Assembly: GCF_003987255.1 (NCBI RefSeq)
Contig: NZ_PIQC01000004.1
Coordinates: 297,718 to 361,717, forward strand
Source of the DNA: Idiomarina ramblicola
Lineage (GTDB): Bacteria > Pseudomonadota > Gammaproteobacteria > Enterobacterales > Alteromonadaceae
Direction: 5' to 3'
DNA: 64,000 nt
In this document: one piece after another, positions 55,939-64,000 of the stretch
Layout: the number at the start of each line of letters is the position of its first letter
Position numbering within the stretch: the first letter of the stretch is position 1
Notes under the pieces: model-generated
What the model was told of the DNA's origin: nothing
Databases searched by the model: none
What the model saw: the letters and a program-made list of their open reading frames with translations, nothing else
Translations under genes and position numbers: made by a program

Positions 55939-57177
55939 TCAGGATTCCGGTTTATACTGACAATAAGCGCCTTCTCCACTTTGCTGGGAGAAGGCCTGGT
56001 TGTTATTTAAATACTGATAGTTTTCCAGTCCAAAGTCTGCCATAACACTGTATAAATACTCCAGAATAGAGCTCTGTATTGACTCATATTTTGTCCATTC
56101 TGTTTCTTTAGCGAACGCATAAATTTCCAATGGTATACCAGCGGCTGTTGGCTGCATCAGACGTACCATATGCAGGAGGTCTTCCCTTACCTGCTCATGA
56201 TTTCCCAGATAGTTATTAGCAAATACACGAAATACGGTTAAGTTACTCACTGGTTTTTGCAGTTCATTTTCTTTTAGCCAGCCCTCTGCGGATTGACTAA
56301 AGTGTTTTTTAGCAACCTCTTCCAGCTCCTCATCAGACAGCAGTCTGGAGCTGTCCAGATCTATCATTAAGGAACGGCGCATGCGCCGGCCCCCGGTATT
56401 AATCATCCCTTGCCAGTTTTTAAACGATTCGTGAATCAACACATAAGTGGGTAAGAAAACAATGGTTTTATCCCAGTTTTCGACTTTCACAGAAATTAGG
56501 CCGACTTCCTGAACCGTACCATCAACGCCGTGATCGCTCAGTTCAATCCAGTCACCGATGGCAACCATGCGGTTGGCCGCCAGTTGTACTCCGGCTACAA
56601 ATCCCATTAAAGTGTCCCTGAAAACCACCATGAGAATGGCTGTCATTGCACCGAAACCACTCAGTAGATACATAGGAGATTTGTTCATAATAATGGCGAT
56701 GGTAATGATAATGGCCATTAATACCAGAACCAGTTTTGCTACCTGTATGACACCGGTAATAGGTACCTCACGAGCTTTATAAGAGTAGTCGTAGGCAATA
56801 GATATGACGTTGGCCAAAGCGGTGAGAATACTGGTAATAACCCAGGTTAAATAGACACCAATAACGGTGCGCAGTGGCGATTGCCAACTCTCAAAGTCAT
56901 CGATGAACAGAATAGGGATGAAGCTGTGAATGACAATAATTGGCGCCAGGTTAGCGCAGCGCTTGAAAAAGCCACTGTTAACTAATGCTTTATACCAACG
57001 CTCAGGCGCTCTACTCAGCAATCGGTCAATGGCATGGTCGATAAGCCAACGGGCTACGGCATAGGCTAGGTAACAGCCAATTAAAACCAGTAATGAACTA
57101 ACAATTAGATCAAGCTGTGGTAACTTCCCTTCAATGCCGAGCTTTTCTAGCCATTCTTTTACGAACTCAAAGTTCAT
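55939..57177 (-). CDS. MscS-family mechanosensitive channel (YbdG-like)
   Basis: This 412-residue protein has about five membrane helices followed by the MscS pore helix and beta domain (GAMTAILMVVFRDTLMGFVAGVQ, then NRMVAIGDWIEL, GTVQEVGLISVKVENWD). The larger cytoplasmic part resembles YbdG/MscM rather than MscS itself. It releases solutes on osmotic downshock. It lies 12 bases behind the acyltransferase gene on the same strand. Confidence 0.88.
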   Translation of the reverse strand: MNFEFVKEWLEKLGIEGKLPQLDLIVSSLLVLIGCYLAYAVARWLIDHAIDRLLSRAPERWYKALVNSGFFKRCANLAPIIVIHSFIPILFIDDFESWQSPLRTVIGVYLTWVITSILTALANVISIAYDYSYKAREVPITGVIQVAKLVLVLMAIIITIAIIMNKSPMYLLSGFGAMTAILMVVFRDTLMGFVAGVQLAANRMVAIGDWIELSDHGVDGTVQEVGLISVKVENWDKTIVFLPTYVLIHESFKNWQGMINTGGRRMRRSLMIDLDSSRLLSDEELEEVAKKHFSQSAEGWLKENELQKPVSNLTVFRVFANNYLGNHEQVREDLLHMVRLMQPTAAGIPLEIYAFAKETEWTKYESIQSSILEYLYSVMADFGLENYQYLNNNQAFSQQSGEGAYCQYKPES

Positions 57178-57189
57178 TATAAAACTCCC

Positions 57190-58101
57190 TTAGCGGGTGC
57201 TGTGAATTTCTTTACGCATCTCGTCAATGGTTTGATCTTTTTCCTGCCAGCGCTGATTCAGCCATTGCTGAAAATGAGCCCTGAAAACGTCATCGCTGGC
57301 ATAGTCGCCTATTAAATCATCGGTAATAGGCAATGTCTGTATATCAACATAGACGTTTTTCAACTGACCGCTTAATAAATGCCAAACCACCGGGCGTTTA
57401 TCATTACCTGGATAAACAATGGTAATGTCCAGAATGGCTTCAAACTGGCCTCCCATAATTTGTAAAGAAAAGGCGGTACCACCGGCCTTGGGGGGCAGAA
57501 GATTACGAAAAGGGCTTTGTTTCTTCTTATGTTTTTCTGGAGTAAAGCGAGTACCTTCACAGAAATTCACCACGGTTGTAGGAATGTGGCGAAATTTTGC
57601 ACAGGAGCGCGTTGTTGTCGCAATATCTTTGCCTTTTAAGTGCGGTTTTTTCTCCAGCAACTCTTTTGAGTAGCGTTTCATAAAAGGCATATCCAGTACC
57701 CAGCAGCCCCAGCCGATAATAGGTACCCACATAAGCTGTGATTTTAGAAAGAAGCGTGGCATGGGCATATGGCGGCGGGTCAGATGCATTAATACCAGTA
57801 CATCGACCCAGCTACGGTGGTTTGCCATGACCATGTACCAGCCGTTTTCATGGATATCAAGGTCACCTTTTATATGCCATTGCATGCGCTGCGTCAGTTG
57901 AAACATCATCGACATGCAGTAGGCCCAAAGCCTGAATAAGGCATTTCCCAGTTGGGAACAGATGCGTTGAGGCGTTTTAAATGGCAGTAAAACTTTAAAG
58001 ATACCCACACCAATAATCGAGCCGCCAATAATAGCGGTGGTGATCAGTCCCCATAAAAAGTTAATCACCACTCTGAAGGGAATCAATATCGATGCCAGCA
58101 T
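57190..58101 (-). CDS. Membrane acyltransferase, PlsC superfamily (YihG-like)
   Basis: This 303-residue protein has one or two N-terminal membrane helices, the catalytic H-x4-D motif in ANHRSWVDVLVL, and the substrate motif NFCEGTRFTPEK. It transfers an acyl group to lysophosphatidic acid or a related acceptor. YihG in E. coli lies in the same dsbA neighbourhood. It is the first gene of a unit with the MscS-type channel. Confidence 0.88.
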   Translation of the reverse strand: MLASILIPFRVVINFLWGLITTAIIGGSIIGVGIFKVLLPFKTPQRICSQLGNALFRLWAYCMSMMFQLTQRMQWHIKGDLDIHENGWYMVMANHRSWVDVLVLMHLTRRHMPMPRFFLKSQLMWVPIIGWGCWVLDMPFMKRYSKELLEKKPHLKGKDIATTTRSCAKFRHIPTTVVNFCEGTRFTPEKHKKKQSPFRNLLPPKAGGTAFSLQIMGGQFEAILDITIVYPGNDKRPVVWHLLSGQLKNVYVDIQTLPITDDLIGDYASDDVFRAHFQQWLNQRWQEKDQTIDEMRKEIHSTR

Positions 58102-58189
58102 GTTGCCCTGTCCTAATCATAAACAATGAGATAAATGATAACTGAAGCCAGGAATGATGTCTGTTGCTAACCAGTAAAAATTAATGATA

Positions 58190-58205
58190 CTGTATATATG
58201 TACAG
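58190..58205 (+). promoter_or_regulatory. LexA (SOS) box of imuA-imuB-dnaE2
   Basis: CTGTATATATGTACAG has the exact CTG-N10-CAG form and a nearly palindromic core. It lies 14 bases before the imuA start, so LexA would block transcription of the cassette until DNA damage. Confidence 0.92.
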
Positions 58206-58218
58206 TATCGGAGGTTTT

Positions 58219-58818
58219 ATGCAGACACAGCTTCAGGCCCTTATGCAGCAAGGTCTTATTTGGCATGGTCAGGTCACAGATAGCCGGACAGCTGTACTTT
58301 GTACAGGTTTCCGGTCGTTGGACAAAGCGCTTGGCGGCGGCTGGCAATACCCCGGGGTGCATGAATGGCAGTTGCAAACGGCCTTTTCGGAACAAGCGTT
58401 ATTATTGCCTCTGGTACAGCAGGCGGTACGGCAAAAGCAATCTGTTTTCTGGATAAACCCGCCGGCCTGGTTGTCGGCCGCGGGCTTACATCATTATGGT
58501 TTGCATGAATCCATGCAGGTGGTTATCCAGACCCATCCTGAGAAAGCCGCCTGGGCATTCGAGCAAGTGCTGCAAACAAAAAATGCACTGGCTTTGGGGT
58601 GGTTTGGGCAAAAAGTAACGACAGCTCAATGTGTACGGCGTTGGCATAAAGCAGCTCAAACCGGACAAATGGGTGTGGTATTGACTGAACCGGCTCTCAA
58701 CGAGGAAGCCCGGGCGTATTCGAACCGCTTACGCTTAAAGCTTTCCGAAACCGGTATCACGCTGGACTTATTGAAGCGTAAAGTCGGCTGGCCACTGGAA
58801 AATGTTGTTCTTAACTGA
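58219..58818 (+). CDS. imuA: ImuA, RecA-like/SulA-like translesion accessory protein
   Basis: The start is ATG 58219 behind GGAGG. An upstream in-frame ATG at 58198 lies inside the LexA box and is rejected. The 199-residue protein has the pattern of the ImuA/SulA-like family (ALGGGWQYPGVHEWQ at the N-terminus), a RecA-fold relative without a normal Walker A. It works with ImuB and DnaE2 in error-prone repair. It overlaps imuB by one base. Confidence 0.9.
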   Translation: MQTQLQALMQQGLIWHGQVTDSRTAVLCTGFRSLDKALGGGWQYPGVHEWQLQTAFSEQALLLPLVQQAVRQKQSVFWINPPAWLSAAGLHHYGLHESMQVVIQTHPEKAAWAFEQVLQTKNALALGWFGQKVTTAQCVRRWHKAAQTGQMGVVLTEPALNEEARAYSNRLRLKLSETGITLDLLKRKVGWPLENVVLN

Positions 58819-60221
58819 TGTGGTTGTACTGTCACTTTCCACAACTACTGCTGGATAACCGGGTGCGCCTACAGCCGGACACCAATACCCTGCCATTGGC
58901 GTTTTATCAGTTGCAGGGCAGTCAGTCTGTTATTGTGCAGTGCAATGCTAAGGCGCGGGAAGCCGGAGTTAAGCCGTCAATCCAGACGGTTATGGCAATA
59001 TCGCTTTGCGAGCAGCTGCAACTGGCTGAGTATAGAGCAGAGCGTGAGCAACAAGTGCTGCAGCAAGTGGCTACCCGACTGTATCAATGGGCTGCTAAGT
59101 TGGTTTTGTATTCTTCTAAAGGTATCGCAATTGAGTTAAGCAGTTTGAGTCAATTGTATGGTGGGTTTAACGCGGCGTTAGAGGTCTTGTCGCGTGAAGT
59201 CCGGGCATTACCGGTCACCGTTCAACTGGCTGTTGCGGATAACCCCATAGCCGCACGGGTACTTGCTGAACACAGTCGCTCGGTTTCGTTAAATCCGGAA
59301 GACGCTCCTGAGCAGCTGGAGCAGTTACCCATTAGCGCCGCCGGTTTAAGCGCAAAAGTGCAGAAGCATTGTAAAGCGGCTGGCTTTCGCCAATTGGTTG
59401 AGCTGATGCAATTACCCGGGGCAGAAGTTGGTCGCCAACTGGGTCTGGAGACACAGTTCTATCTGGAGGAGCTTCAGGGCCGCCGTCAGCAAAGTTATGA
59501 CTTTTTTATGCCACCAGAAAACTTTCAACAAAGTCTGGATTTGGTGACAGAAATTCCTCATTGGCAAGGTTTGCTGTTTCCTCTGAAGCGGTTGTTTGGT
59601 GAATTGGAAGACTTTCTCTATCAACGTCAAAAAGTGGTGCAGCAAGTGAAGGTTGAGCTGCTCCACCGCAATGAGACCCCTTCTGTTATCCCCGCTGCCT
59701 TAGCAGAGCCAGGTTGGCGGGGACAGAACTTTTTGTCTTTACTGCAATTGAAAATGGAATCTATCCCGTTGCCGGAGCCGGTGATAGAAATTAGGCTGCT
59801 GGCTAATGAGTTGCTGCGTTCTGAGCAGCATAATGATCACTTCTTCGGAGCCCGGCAGCACCGACATGAAACGCTGCAGCTTGTTGGCCAGTTGCAGGCG
59901 AAACTCGGCAGCCATGCAGTGTTTTCTCCTGCAATGAGCGATGATCCCCGCCCAGGGAGTAACGAGTTTCCCCGTCCCGTAGGTGAAAAGCCTCAGGCCT
60001 TATCGTCGGTATCTAAACGCCCTCTTTGGCTGTTATGCCCTCCAGAACCAACTTCTATAGACTTATGGACGTTACGTCACGGGCCTGAGCGAAAAGTTTG
60101 TGGATGGTGGGACGCCGGAGAAATGGCCCGGGATTACTGGATTGCACAAGACAATTTTCAGCGTATAGGCTGGCTCTACTTTGAGTCCGGACAGTGGTAT
60201 TTACAGGGGTGGTTCAGCTGA
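58818..60221 (+). CDS. imuB: ImuB, inactive Y-family polymerase hub
   Basis: The 467-residue protein starts WLYCHFPQLLLDN. It has the palm/finger fold of Y-family polymerases but lacks the catalytic acidic residues at the N-terminus (an Asp is replaced in CHFPQ), which is usual for ImuB. It links DnaE2 to the sliding clamp. Its stop is one base before the dnaE2 start. Confidence 0.9.
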   Translation: MWLYCHFPQLLLDNRVRLQPDTNTLPLAFYQLQGSQSVIVQCNAKAREAGVKPSIQTVMAISLCEQLQLAEYRAEREQQVLQQVATRLYQWAAKLVLYSSKGIAIELSSLSQLYGGFNAALEVLSREVRALPVTVQLAVADNPIAARVLAEHSRSVSLNPEDAPEQLEQLPISAAGLSAKVQKHCKAAGFRQLVELMQLPGAEVGRQLGLETQFYLEELQGRRQQSYDFFMPPENFQQSLDLVTEIPHWQGLLFPLKRLFGELEDFLYQRQKVVQQVKVELLHRNETPSVIPAALAEPGWRGQNFLSLLQLKMESIPLPEPVIEIRLLANELLRSEQHNDHFFGARQHRHETLQLVGQLQAKLGSHAVFSPAMSDDPRPGSNEFPRPVGEKPQALSSVSKRPLWLLCPPEPTSIDLWTLRHGPERKVCGWWDAGEMARDYWIAQDNFQRIGWLYFESGQWYLQGWFS

Positions 60222-60222
60222 T

Positions 60223-63200
60223 ATGTCAAAAGGTTTCTATGCAACGTCCTTTGCTGAGCTGCACAGTGTGAGCCATTACAGCTTTTTGCGCTCTGCTGCT
60301 TCGCCGGAGGCGTTGATCACGCGAGCGGATGAGCTGGGGTATACCGCTATTGCACTAACCGACGAATGTTCGGTTGCCGGCATTGTAAAAGCCTATCAGG
60401 AGTCAAAAACGCGGGCTATTAAACTCATTGTGGGTAGTGAGTTTCGGGTGACTGAGGTGGGAACTCTGATTGTGCTCGCCCCAACCCGTGAAGCCTATGC
60501 ACAGCTTTGCAAGAAAATCACCTTGTGTCGCAGCCGCAGTGAAAAGGGGGACTACCAGGCGAATGTTGATGACTTCTTTTACGGGCTTTCTCAATGCCTG
60601 TTGCTCTGGCAGCCTGACTTTGAACAAGCCCAGCTCATGGCCATTGGTGAAAAGCTGAAGTCGGTATGGCAACAGCGCTTTTGGTTGTTATACGAGCGCC
60701 ATTATCAGGCTGACGATGAACGCATTTTTCAGGCCATGTCCGAGTTGCAACAGGCAATCAAAGTGAAGGTTACCTGTGCTGGTGGTGCCCGGATGGCGAA
60801 TGTCGAACAACAACCGTTATACGATATTCTGAACGCGATTCAGCAGGGAGGCTCGTTAATACATCAGCCGGGGTTAGCCAGTAACAACGCAGAACATCAC
60901 CTGCGAAGCCTAAGTGAACTACAGCAGTGCTACCCGCAACAGTGGTTAGCAGAAAGCCTGGTTATTGCTGAGCAATGCCAGTTCTGTTTATCAGAACTTC
61001 GTTACGAATACCCGGCTGAGCTGGTCCCGGCAGGCATAAGTGCTTCAGGCTATTTGAAGCAGTTGACAGAGCAAGGCGCGCAATGGCGTTATCCGGAGGG
61101 TGTGCCTGCTTCTGTACGGGAGCTGTATCTGAAAGAGTTGAAATTAATAAAGGAACAACAATACGAACCCTTCTTTTTAACCATTCACGATTTAGTTCGC
61201 TTTGCCCGTGAACAAGGCATCTTATTTCAGGGGCGTGGTTCGGCAGCCAACTCCGTTGTCTGTTATTGCCTGGGCATTACCTCAGTTGACCCAGCGCAAA
61301 TTCAGGTATTGTTTGAACGGTTCATTTCTAAGGAGAGAAACGAGCCGCCGGATATCGATGTGGACTTTGAGCACGAGCGCCGTGAAGAAGTCATTCAGTA
61401 CATTTACCGAAAATATGGCAGGCAGCGTGCTGCTCTGGCGGCAACGGTCATTACCTATCGTTTTAAAAGTGCTTTTCGTGATGTGGGTAAAGCTTTGGGT
61501 TTTAGTGAACAGCAACTGCAGTATTACCGTAGCAATTTAGATCCGCGTGACAAAGAACAAAGCTGGCAGCAACAGCTAGCCCAGCAGCACCCGGAAGTTG
61601 CCGGCTCGGTACGAGGTCGCCATCTTTTACATTTTACCGGGCAATTGATGGGCACGCCCCGGCATTTGTCTCAGCATGTTGGTGGCTTTGTCATCGCTGC
61701 CGATGATTTGTCACGGCTGGTGCCGGTAGAAAATGCATCAATGGCAGACAGAACCGTCATTCAGTGGGACAAGACCGATCTCGAAAGTCTGGGGTTACTG
61801 AAGGTGGACGTACTGGCGTTGGGTATGCTCACCGCGTTACGAAAAATGCTGGCGCTTATTAATTCACGCTATGACCAGCAGCTCACCATGGCAACCATTC
61901 CACAGGAAGACAGTCGGGTTTACCAACAGTTGCACACCGCCGATTCCATGGGGATTTTCCAAATAGAGTCCCGTGCCCAAATGAATATGTTGCCGCGCTT
62001 AAAACCCAAAACCTTCTATGACTTGGTGATTCAAATTGCGATAGTCCGCCCAGGGCCCATACAAGGTGACATGGTGCATCCTTTTTTGCGGCGTCGGGCT
62101 GGGTTGGAAGAGGTTGATTACCCTAGCGACGAAGTAAAGTCGGTATTAGAAAGGACGCTGGGCGTGCCCATTTTTCAGGAGCAGGTTATCAAGTTGGCTA
62201 TGGTCGCTGCTGGTTTTAGTGGTGGTGAGGCCGATCAGCTTCGCCGGGCTATGGCGTCGTGGGGGCAGAACGGGCACTTAATCCGTTTTGAGGACAAACT
62301 GATCAACGGCATGCTGGAGCGTGGCTATCAGCAGGAATTTGCCGTGCGGTTGTTCAGACAAATCTGTGGTTTTGGGCAATATGGTTTTCCCGAGTCGCAT
62401 TCGGCGAGTTTTGCTAAGCTGGCTTATGTGTCTGCCTGGTTTAAGACTTACCACCCGGCCGCTTTTTATGTGGGGTTGCTTAATAGTTTGCCTATGGGTT
62501 TTTATTCGGCATCTCAGTTAGTGCAGGATGCGAAGCGCCACAACGTAGGGTTTCTGCCCGCGGACATTAATGTGAGTGACTGGAACTACAACTGGCTACC
62601 GAACGAAGAAGCGAGCTCTGGTGAGACTGTTCGCATGGGCTTAAGGCAAATTCAGGGGATATCTGAAACCAGAATAAAATATACGTTGAAACAAAGGCCG
62701 GAAGAAGGTTTCACTAGTCTGCACGAATTGCGACAAAGCGGATTACGAGACTCCGATATCAACGCCCTCGCCCGTGCTGATGCCTTGCAGAGCATCGCAG
62801 GGCACCGGTATCAGGCGCATTGGCAAAGTTTGTCTATAAGTGATCAGCAAATGCCATTGTTTGCGAATGTTAAGGATCGCCCTGCCCGGCAATTGGCAGC
62901 GCCTGACGAGCCTGACAATATAAAAGCGGATTACGAATCGACAGGCCTGACGCTCGGTCGTCATCCATTAGCCTTACTGAGGAATAACCCAGAATTAAAA
63001 AACTGCGTCATGGCCAGCGACCTGATGACTTGCCGATCAGGACAGGTACTCACTCTGGCGGGCCTGGTTACTTGCCGTCAGCGTCCGGGAACTCGTAGTG
63101 GTGTCACCTTTTTAACGCTGGAAGATGAAAGTGGTAACAGCAATGTGGTGGTTTGGGCGCATACCGCCCGCCAATTCCGACAGTGTTTTCTGACCAGCAA

Positions 63201-63324
63201 TTTACTTTGGGTAAAAGGCATCGTCGAAATTCATGACGGTGTCGTACATGTTATTGCAGGCCGGCTAAAGGACTTATCCGGCCTGTTGAGCTTCTCTCGA
63301 TTAGAAAGTCGGCGTTTTCACTAG
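60223..63324 (+). CDS. dnaE2: Error-prone DNA polymerase III alpha subunit DnaE2
   Basis: I chose ATG 60223 (MSKGFYATSFAEL, 1033 residues); the TTG at 60181 lies within imuB and is less likely. PHP domain at the N-terminus (ELHSVSHYSFLRSAASPEALI...LTDECSVAGIV), polymerase core with the catalytic PDIDVDFEHERREEVI, the helix-hairpin-helix region, and a C-terminal OB domain (VLTLAGLVTCRQRPGTRSGVTF). DnaE2 bypasses lesions and causes SOS mutagenesis. Confidence 0.95.
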   Translation: MSKGFYATSFAELHSVSHYSFLRSAASPEALITRADELGYTAIALTDECSVAGIVKAYQESKTRAIKLIVGSEFRVTEVGTLIVLAPTREAYAQLCKKITLCRSRSEKGDYQANVDDFFYGLSQCLLLWQPDFEQAQLMAIGEKLKSVWQQRFWLLYERHYQADDERIFQAMSELQQAIKVKVTCAGGARMANVEQQPLYDILNAIQQGGSLIHQPGLASNNAEHHLRSLSELQQCYPQQWLAESLVIAEQCQFCLSELRYEYPAELVPAGISASGYLKQLTEQGAQWRYPEGVPASVRELYLKELKLIKEQQYEPFFLTIHDLVRFAREQGILFQGRGSAANSVVCYCLGITSVDPAQIQVLFERFISKERNEPPDIDVDFEHERREEVIQYIYRKYGRQRAALAATVITYRFKSAFRDVGKALGFSEQQLQYYRSNLDPRDKEQSWQQQLAQQHPEVAGSVRGRHLLHFTGQLMGTPRHLSQHVGGFVIAADDLSRLVPVENASMADRTVIQWDKTDLESLGLLKVDVLALGMLTALRKMLALINSRYDQQLTMATIPQEDSRVYQQLHTADSMGIFQIESRAQMNMLPRLKPKTFYDLVIQIAIVRPGPIQGDMVHPFLRRRAGLEEVDYPSDEVKSVLERTLGVPIFQEQVIKLAMVAAGFSGGEADQLRRAMASWGQNGHLIRFEDKLINGMLERGYQQEFAVRLFRQICGFGQYGFPESHSASFAKLAYVSAWFKTYHPAAFYVGLLNSLPMGFYSASQLVQDAKRHNVGFLPADINVSDWNYNWLPNEEASSGETVRMGLRQIQGISETRIKYTLKQRPEEGFTSLHELRQSGLRDSDINALARADALQSIAGHRYQAHWQSLSISDQQMPLFANVKDRPARQLAAPDEPDNIKADYESTGLTLGRHPLALLRNNPELKNCVMASDLMTCRSGQVLTLAGLVTCRQRPGTRSGVTFLTLEDESGNSNVVVWAHTARQFRQCFLTSNLLWVKGIVEIHDGVVHVIAGRLKDLSGLLSFSRLESRRFH

Positions 63325-63325
63325 T

Positions 63326-63874
63326 TTAGGAAACCGGGCTCACCTGTAAAAGGTAATCATCTTTCAAATCCACGTAGTTTTGTGCCGACTGGCTTAAAAA
63401 GGTGGTCTCACCACTATTAAGGCGTCTTTTCTTTTCGGCCGGGCTGCCGACATATAAGTAACCACTTTCTAAGCGTTTGCCCGGAGGAACCAGACTACCA
63501 GCGCCAATAATGACATCATCTTCTATGACGACATCATCCATTATAACGGCTGACATGCCGACCAATATGCGGTTACCCAGTTTGCAACCATGCAACATAC
63601 AATGGTGGCCTACGGTAACTTCATCACCAATAACTAAGGGATGACCTTCAGGGTTGGTGCTGGATTTACGCGTAACATGAAGAACGGTTCCATCCTGAAT
63701 GTTGCTGCGTTTACCAATCGTAATACGGTTAACGTCGCCTCTTGCTGAGACCATAGGCCAGACACTGCTGTCATCGCCTATTGTGATATTACCGACAATG
63801 ACCGAGCTGGGGTCTAAATAAACGCGCTCTCCAATAACGGGTTCATATTCACAGTAACTGCGGATATCTGCCAT
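63326..63874 (-). CDS. Gamma-class carbonic anhydrase-like hexapeptide protein (YrdA type)
   Basis: This 182-residue left-handed beta helix has hexapeptide repeats (VIVGNITIGDDSSVWP, ILVGMSAVIMDDVVIEDDVIIG). The His ligands expected for metal are in VGHHCMLHGCKL. YrdA-type proteins are widespread, and activity as carbonic anhydrase is not always found. It converges on dnaE2 with one base between. Confidence 0.9.
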   Translation of the reverse strand: MADIRSYCEYEPVIGERVYLDPSSVIVGNITIGDDSSVWPMVSARGDVNRITIGKRSNIQDGTVLHVTRKSSTNPEGHPLVIGDEVTVGHHCMLHGCKLGNRILVGMSAVIMDDVVIEDDVIIGAGSLVPPGKRLESGYLYVGSPAEKKRRLNSGETTFLSQSAQNYVDLKDDYLLQVSPVS

Positions 63875-63938
63875 AAGTGTGCTCCTGAGTTAAAAGCTGT
63901 TACAACCTTTATAGCAGATAGAGAATAAGAGGTCATGT

Positions 63939-64000
63939 TTGGCCTTTGTTTGGCGAGAAAAGCAGCGTGTTGCCGAAACTTTACGCAGTCAGCAAAAAAA
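63939..64000 (+). CDS. Possible 5' end of a further gene
   Basis: A frame opening at TTG 63939, 6 bases behind AAGAGG, reads AFVWREKQRVAETLRSQQK and stays open to the window end. An ATG at 63935 in another frame gives a Cys-rich and less protein-like sequence. The gene cannot be named from this fragment. Confidence 0.3.
   Translation, partial: MAFVWREKQRVAETLRSQQK

Noticed and set aside
58198..58218. Upstream ATG for imuA
   Set aside because: It lies inside the LexA box and has no ribosome site, while ATG 58219 follows GGAGG.
60181..60222. TTG start for dnaE2 inside imuB
   Set aside because: The ATG at 60223 starts one base after the imuB stop and the protein then begins as other DnaE2 do.

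Overview
The window comes from a chromosome of a gammaproteobacterium, most likely an Alteromonadales/Idiomarina-like marine species. The genus is inferred from gene content and protein character, not proven. The evidence is a GATC-rich oriC between mioC and mnmG, the order mnmG-rsmG-parA-parB-atpIBEFHAGDC-glmU-glmS, a Zur-type box, a LexA box of the CTG-N10-CAG type, and srkA next to dsbA.

Layout. 1-2382: small housekeeping genes (GIY-YIG protein, glyoxalase I, DUF442 phosphatase-like protein, MioC) and the replication origin. 2383-17054: tRNA and rRNA modification, chromosome partitioning, the complete F1Fo ATP synthase operon, and the UDP-GlcNAc genes glmU and glmS. 17080-34173: an intact Tn7-like transposon inserted 21-25 bp after the glmS stop codon, with a perfect 5-bp target duplication (TTTTG), three TnsB-type sites at each end, and tnsABCDE read inward from the glmS side. 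34174-38446: two orphan membrane genes, then a metal-handling cluster (His-rich permease, MerC-like protein, Zur-type box, CDF transporter) and a GST. 38443-44405: acetolactate synthase-like enzyme, a secreted DUF4168 protein with a sigma-54 type promoter, a divergent histidine kinase/NtrC-type regulator pair, and a DJ-1/PfpI protein. 44413-49225: TonB receptor plus PQQ-type sugar dehydrogenase operon, and an FMN glutamate-synthase-family enzyme. 49222-51438: OxyR-type regulator divergent from ahpC-ahpD. 51568-58101: M20 hydrolase, ccoG, srkA, dsbA, MscS channel, acyltransferase. 58190-63324: SOS-controlled imuA-imuB-dnaE2 mutagenesis cassette. 63326-end: gamma-carbonic-anhydrase-like protein and the start of one more gene.

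The accessory interest is in the Tn7-like element. Its cargo looks like anti-phage defence. A DUF262 protein and a HEPN protein (R-x4-H motif) sit between the right end and tnsA, a place where classical Tn7 carries no cargo. Behind tnsE is an overlapping three-gene operon of an SMC/Rad50-like ABC ATPase with two CxxC motifs, a small winged-helix-like protein and a PD-(D/E)XK nuclease. This resembles the ABC-three-component/Lamassu class. It is followed by a DNA methyltransferase and a membrane-anchored coiled-coil protein. The transposition genes keep their catalytic residues. No cas gene or CRISPR array is visible, so this is a classical TnsD/TnsE element and not a CRISPR-guided one.

Regulatory sites were read by eye. 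No computed scores or database results are used.
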